Shown in pieces: positions 4,043-6,554 of a stretch of DNA of 6,554 nt (positions are counted from its first letter, which is position 1; every line of letters starts with the position of its first letter). Where the stretch lies: assembly GCF_002585305.1 (NCBI RefSeq), contig NZ_NUNF01000051.1:9657-16210 (forward strand), in the 5' to 3' direction. The DNA is from Bacillus sp. AFS037270 (lineage in GTDB: Bacteria; Bacillota; Bacilli; Bacillales_B; DSM-18226). The position numbers and the translations under genes are program-made. The notes below the pieces were generated by a model. The model made no database searches, was not told the origin of the DNA, and was given only the letters and a program-made list of their open reading frames with translations.

Positions 4043-5500
4043 ATGGGTCATCCATCTATTTATCCAACAGGAGCAACCGTTTATAATCCTCAAAAAGCCT
4101 GGAGCGGCTACACCATTTTTCAAGCAGCTGATCATGGTGCCTTACTAATTGATATGAATGGAAAGGAAGTTCACTTGTGGAAAGGTCTGCGGGGATTTCC
4201 GAATAAGATGCTGCCAGGCGGTTATGTTTTGGGGCATACGAAACAAAGAGATCCTAAATATAGTTTCCAAGATGAAGCAGATTTGGTTCAAGTCGATTGG
4301 GACGGAAACATTGTCTGGAAATTTGACCGGCTCGAATACATAGAAGACCCAGGTCATGAACCACAATGGATGGCGAGAGCTCATCATGATTACCAGCGTG
4401 AAGGCAATCCGGTTGGCTACTATGTTCCAGGATTGGAATCGAAAGTAGACAGTGGAAAGACGCTTATCTTGGCTCATAGAAACGTCCATAAACCTGAAAT
4501 CTCTGACAAACCACTACTAGATGACATTATTGTCGAGGTCGATTGGGAAGGAAATATCCTTTGGGAATGGGCTGTTAGTGATCATTTCGATGAGCTTGGA
4601 TTTGATGAAAGTGCCAAGAATGTACTCTTCCGTGATCCGAATTTAAGAGGCTTTGGAAATGATACAGACGGAGATTGGATGCATATTAACTCCATGTCTA
4701 CGATAGGGCCTAATAAATTTTACGATCAAGGAGATAAGCGCTTCCATCCAGATAATATTATTTGGGATGCTAGAGAATCAAATATTATTGCGATTATTGA
4801 TAAGAAGACGGGAAAAATCGTTTGGAAACTTGGTCCGGATTATTCAACTCCAGATGTGAAACATATAGGATGGATTATCGGGCAGCACCATGCCCATATT
4901 ATTCCGCAAGGCTTGCCTGGTGAGGGTAATCTCCTTGTATTTGATAATGGCGGCTGGGGTGGTTATGGTCTTCCGAACCCTGCATCTCCTTATGGTATAA
5001 AAAATGCAGTTCGTGATCACTCAAGAATCTTAGAAATCAATCCTGTCACGCTTGAAATTGAATGGCAATTTACACCTACGGAAGCTGGATTCCAAGCTCC
5101 ATTAGATTCATACCGGTTTTACAGCCCGTATATCAGTTCCGCCCAAAGGCTGCCAAACGGAAACACGCTGATAACCGAAGGAGCAGACGGCAGAATATTT
5201 GAAGTCACACGTGATCATGAACTTGTATGGGAATATATCTCCCCTTATAAAAACGGTCGAAACTCGAATATGGTCTATCGTGCTTACCGCCTCCCATACG
5301 AATGGGTGCCACAGCTTGAAAGACCAGAAGAAAAAGAGATTGTGCCTCTCGATGTGGCATTATTTAGAGTACCTAATGCGGCAGGTATCGGCACCGATTC
5401 AATCGTTGCGGTTGCAGGTACTGAAGAATCCTACGAAGAAGGAGCACTTTGCGTCGCAAGAATAGATGAAACCATTAAACTCCAATCAGATAAGAGCTAA
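4043..5500 (+). CDS. Aryl-sulfate sulfotransferase (PAPS-independent), cytoplasmic beta-propeller
   Basis: This 485-residue protein belongs to the arylsulfotransferase (ASST) family, which moves sulfate from an aryl sulfate ester to a phenolic acceptor without PAPS, through a sulfo-histidine. Six repeats of the type h-D-x-x-G-x-h-x-W (near 35-48, 81-96, 163-181, 251-264, 329-343 and 385-401) indicate a six-bladed propeller. Candidate active-site residues are H114/H115 in A-H-H-D, H214 in D-W-M-H-I-N-S, R244 in D-A-R-E-S, and H282 in G-Q-H-H-A, the last matching the Q-H-x-A context of the catalytic His of E. coli AssT as I recall it. There is no signal peptide and only one cysteine (C470), unlike periplasmic AssT with its Dsb-formed disulfide. 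ATG 4043 follows AAGGAG by eight bases; an in-frame GTG at 4034 overlaps that site and is rejected. It is cotranscribed with the binding protein 14 bases downstream. Donor and acceptor are unknown. Confidence 0.85.
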   Translation: MGHPSIYPTGATVYNPQKAWSGYTIFQAADHGALLIDMNGKEVHLWKGLRGFPNKMLPGGYVLGHTKQRDPKYSFQDEADLVQVDWDGNIVWKFDRLEYIEDPGHEPQWMARAHHDYQREGNPVGYYVPGLESKVDSGKTLILAHRNVHKPEISDKPLLDDIIVEVDWEGNILWEWAVSDHFDELGFDESAKNVLFRDPNLRGFGNDTDGDWMHINSMSTIGPNKFYDQGDKRFHPDNIIWDARESNIIAIIDKKTGKIVWKLGPDYSTPDVKHIGWIIGQHHAHIIPQGLPGEGNLLVFDNGGWGGYGLPNPASPYGIKNAVRDHSRILEINPVTLEIEWQFTPTEAGFQAPLDSYRFYSPYISSAQRLPNGNTLITEGADGRIFEVTRDHELVWEYISPYKNGRNSNMVYRAYRLPYEWVPQLERPEEKEIVPLDVALFRVPNAAGIGTDSIVAVAGTEESYEEGALCVARIDETIKLQSDKS

Positions 5501-5514
5501 AGGGGATGATTATA

Positions 5515-6540
5515 ATGAAAATGAAAAAGTTAAAATCTTCTATTATCCTATTTTCGCTATTTAGTAGTTTACTAATAGCTGGATGCTCTAACTCCTCGAA
5601 AGAAACTTCGGGGAGTACAAAAGCAACCGGAAGTGAAAAAAATGCCATTCGAATGGCCATTGATACAGCTGCAGGCGGATCGCTTCAATTTAGGCAGGCA
5701 GAAAAACAAGGATTTTTTAAAGAACAAAACGTAGATGCTAAGCTCTCTAATTTTGCAATGGGTGTAGATACGATCAATGCCGTTTTAACTGAACAAGCAG
5801 ATACGGGGATTGCGGCTGATTATGTTGCCATTAATTCATTGGCAAAAGGAGATTTGGTCATAGTAGCTACCCTTACGAGAGGAAATGATAAGACTTCAAA
5901 GGCCAATCAACTGCTTGCGAATGGCAATATTAAAAGCGCAGCTGATTTAAAGGGGAAGAAAATAGGAGTCAATAAAGGGACCGTTAATGAATACGTCTGG
6001 GCACAGTATCTGAAAGCCCATGATTTAAGTGAAAAAGATATCACCTATGTGCCTTACAGCACACCTGATGAAGCCATTGTAGGGGTGAAAAAAGGAGATA
6101 TTGACGCGGTATGGGTGAGCGGTGCCCTTTTAGAAAAATTTAAAAGTATTGAAGGCGTCCATCAAATTGATGACTTAACTGGGGCAGGCATAACGATTGA
6201 TAGTTACCTTCTTGCAAAAAAATCATTGGTTGAAGAAAACCCTAAAGCGGTTGAAAATGCATTAAAAGCTCTAAATGAAGGAGTCCAATATGTCCAAAAT
6301 CATAAAGAGGAAACAGCAAAGCTGGCCTTTGAACAATTGAAACTGCCAGAGGATGGTGTATTAAAGGATCTTGATAGAAATAATTATGTACTTGGCTTTA
6401 CCAAGGAAGATGCTAACCATCTTGAAGAAATGAAAAAATGGATGGAAGAAAAAGGGATATTCAGAAAGTCTTTTAGTTTAGAAGATAAGCTAAGTTTAGA
6501 TCCGCTTAAAAAGGCATTACCTGAGTCTGTTAACTATTAA
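5515..6540 (+). CDS. NitT/TauT-family ABC transporter substrate-binding lipoprotein
   Basis: This 341-residue extracytoplasmic protein has a lipoprotein signal peptide: K-rich start, hydrophobic stretch 10-21 and lipobox L-I-A-G-C with C24 as the lipidated residue, then a Ser-rich linker. The mature part shows the type-2 periplasmic binding fold of the NMT1/SsuA/TauA-like group: a first lobe with Q-G-F-F-K-E-Q, the hinge region A-D-L-K-G-K-K-I-G-V-N-K-G-T, and the second-lobe segment G-D-I-D-A-V-W-V. This group binds sulfonates, taurine, nitrate, thiamine precursors or aromatic acids. Pairing with an arylsulfotransferase suggests an organosulfate or aromatic ligand, but the ligand is not readable. 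ATG 5515 is nine bases after AGGGG; ATG 5506 abuts that site and would add MII to the N-terminus, so it is less likely. Permease and ATPase genes are not in the window. Confidence 0.88.
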   Translation: MKMKKLKSSIILFSLFSSLLIAGCSNSSKETSGSTKATGSEKNAIRMAIDTAAGGSLQFRQAEKQGFFKEQNVDAKLSNFAMGVDTINAVLTEQADTGIAADYVAINSLAKGDLVIVATLTRGNDKTSKANQLLANGNIKSAADLKGKKIGVNKGTVNEYVWAQYLKAHDLSEKDITYVPYSTPDEAIVGVKKGDIDAVWVSGALLEKFKSIEGVHQIDDLTGAGITIDSYLLAKKSLVEENPKAVENALKALNEGVQYVQNHKEETAKLAFEQLKLPEDGVLKDLDRNNYVLGFTKEDANHLEEMKKWMEEKGIFRKSFSLEDKLSLDPLKKALPESVNY

Positions 6541-6554
6541 GAAAAGCGCAAGCG
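6541..6554 (+). repeat. Possible start of a GCGCAAGCG dispersed repeat
   Basis: The 14 bases after the binding-protein stop, GAAAAGCGCAAGCG, resemble the beginning of a palindromic intergenic repeat that I recall from Bacillus genomes (AAAAGCGCAAGCGCC type). They could also start a terminator. The window ends before either can be tested. Confidence 0.3.

Noticed and set aside
3932..4135. 67-residue minus-strand reading frame across the leader and the sulfotransferase start
   Set aside because: It is antisense to the duplicated terminator modules and the N-terminus of a real gene; its sequence is low-complexity translation of structured DNA.

Overview
The window looks like chromosome of a low-GC Gram-positive endospore former of the Bacillaceae (Bacillus/Neobacillus-like). 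The reasons are AT-rich intergenic DNA, strong GGAGG-type ribosome binding sites, a Gram-positive lipoprotein signal peptide, U-tailed intrinsic terminators, and a palindromic GGGGACG-type repeat that I associate from memory with Bacillus genomes. The species cannot be fixed from the sequence.

Region 1 (about 1-2901, minus strand) is a compact three-gene aromatic catabolism operon, transcribed leftwards: a fumarylacetoacetate-hydrolase-family enzyme, a DinB-fold protein and a bicupin ring-cleavage dioxygenase of the gentisate 1,2-dioxygenase family. The first two genes overlap by one base, the third starts 17 bases later, and the operon ends in a bidirectional terminator. Together they make a complete lower gentisate pathway: gentisate to maleylpyruvate (dioxygenase), maleylpyruvate to fumarylpyruvate (proposed thiol-dependent DinB-fold isomerase), fumarylpyruvate to fumarate plus pyruvate (hydrolase). 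A good sigma-A promoter (TTGACA-N18-TATCAT) drives the operon, and a 9+9 bp interrupted palindrome sits just after the predicted transcription start.

Region 2 (2902-3717, plus strand) holds a divergent IclR-family regulator, the obvious candidate to control the operon and bind that palindrome. It is followed by an 18-bp perfect hairpin of the GGGGACGGTTCTC type. A truncated relative of the same element lies at the very left edge of the window, so the catabolic module is bracketed by two copies.

Region 3 (3718-4042) has no gene but is highly structured. A module of about 68 bp occurs twice, 119 bp apart. Each copy has a small hairpin that shares its GGATA strand with a strong intrinsic terminator, and the terminator stem shows a compensatory base-pair change between copies. 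This looks like a tandem attenuator or antiterminator leader for the genes that follow, of a class I do not recognise. A tandem DNA operator is the alternative reading.

Region 4 (4043-6540, plus strand) encodes a six-repeat beta-propeller aryl-sulfate sulfotransferase with no signal peptide, then after 14 bases a NitT/TauT-type ABC substrate-binding lipoprotein. The pair suggests uptake and sulfuryl transfer or desulfation of an aromatic sulfate ester or related compound. A link between this pair and the gentisate operon, with released phenols feeding ring cleavage, is plausible but is inference. The last 14 bases may begin another dispersed repeat.
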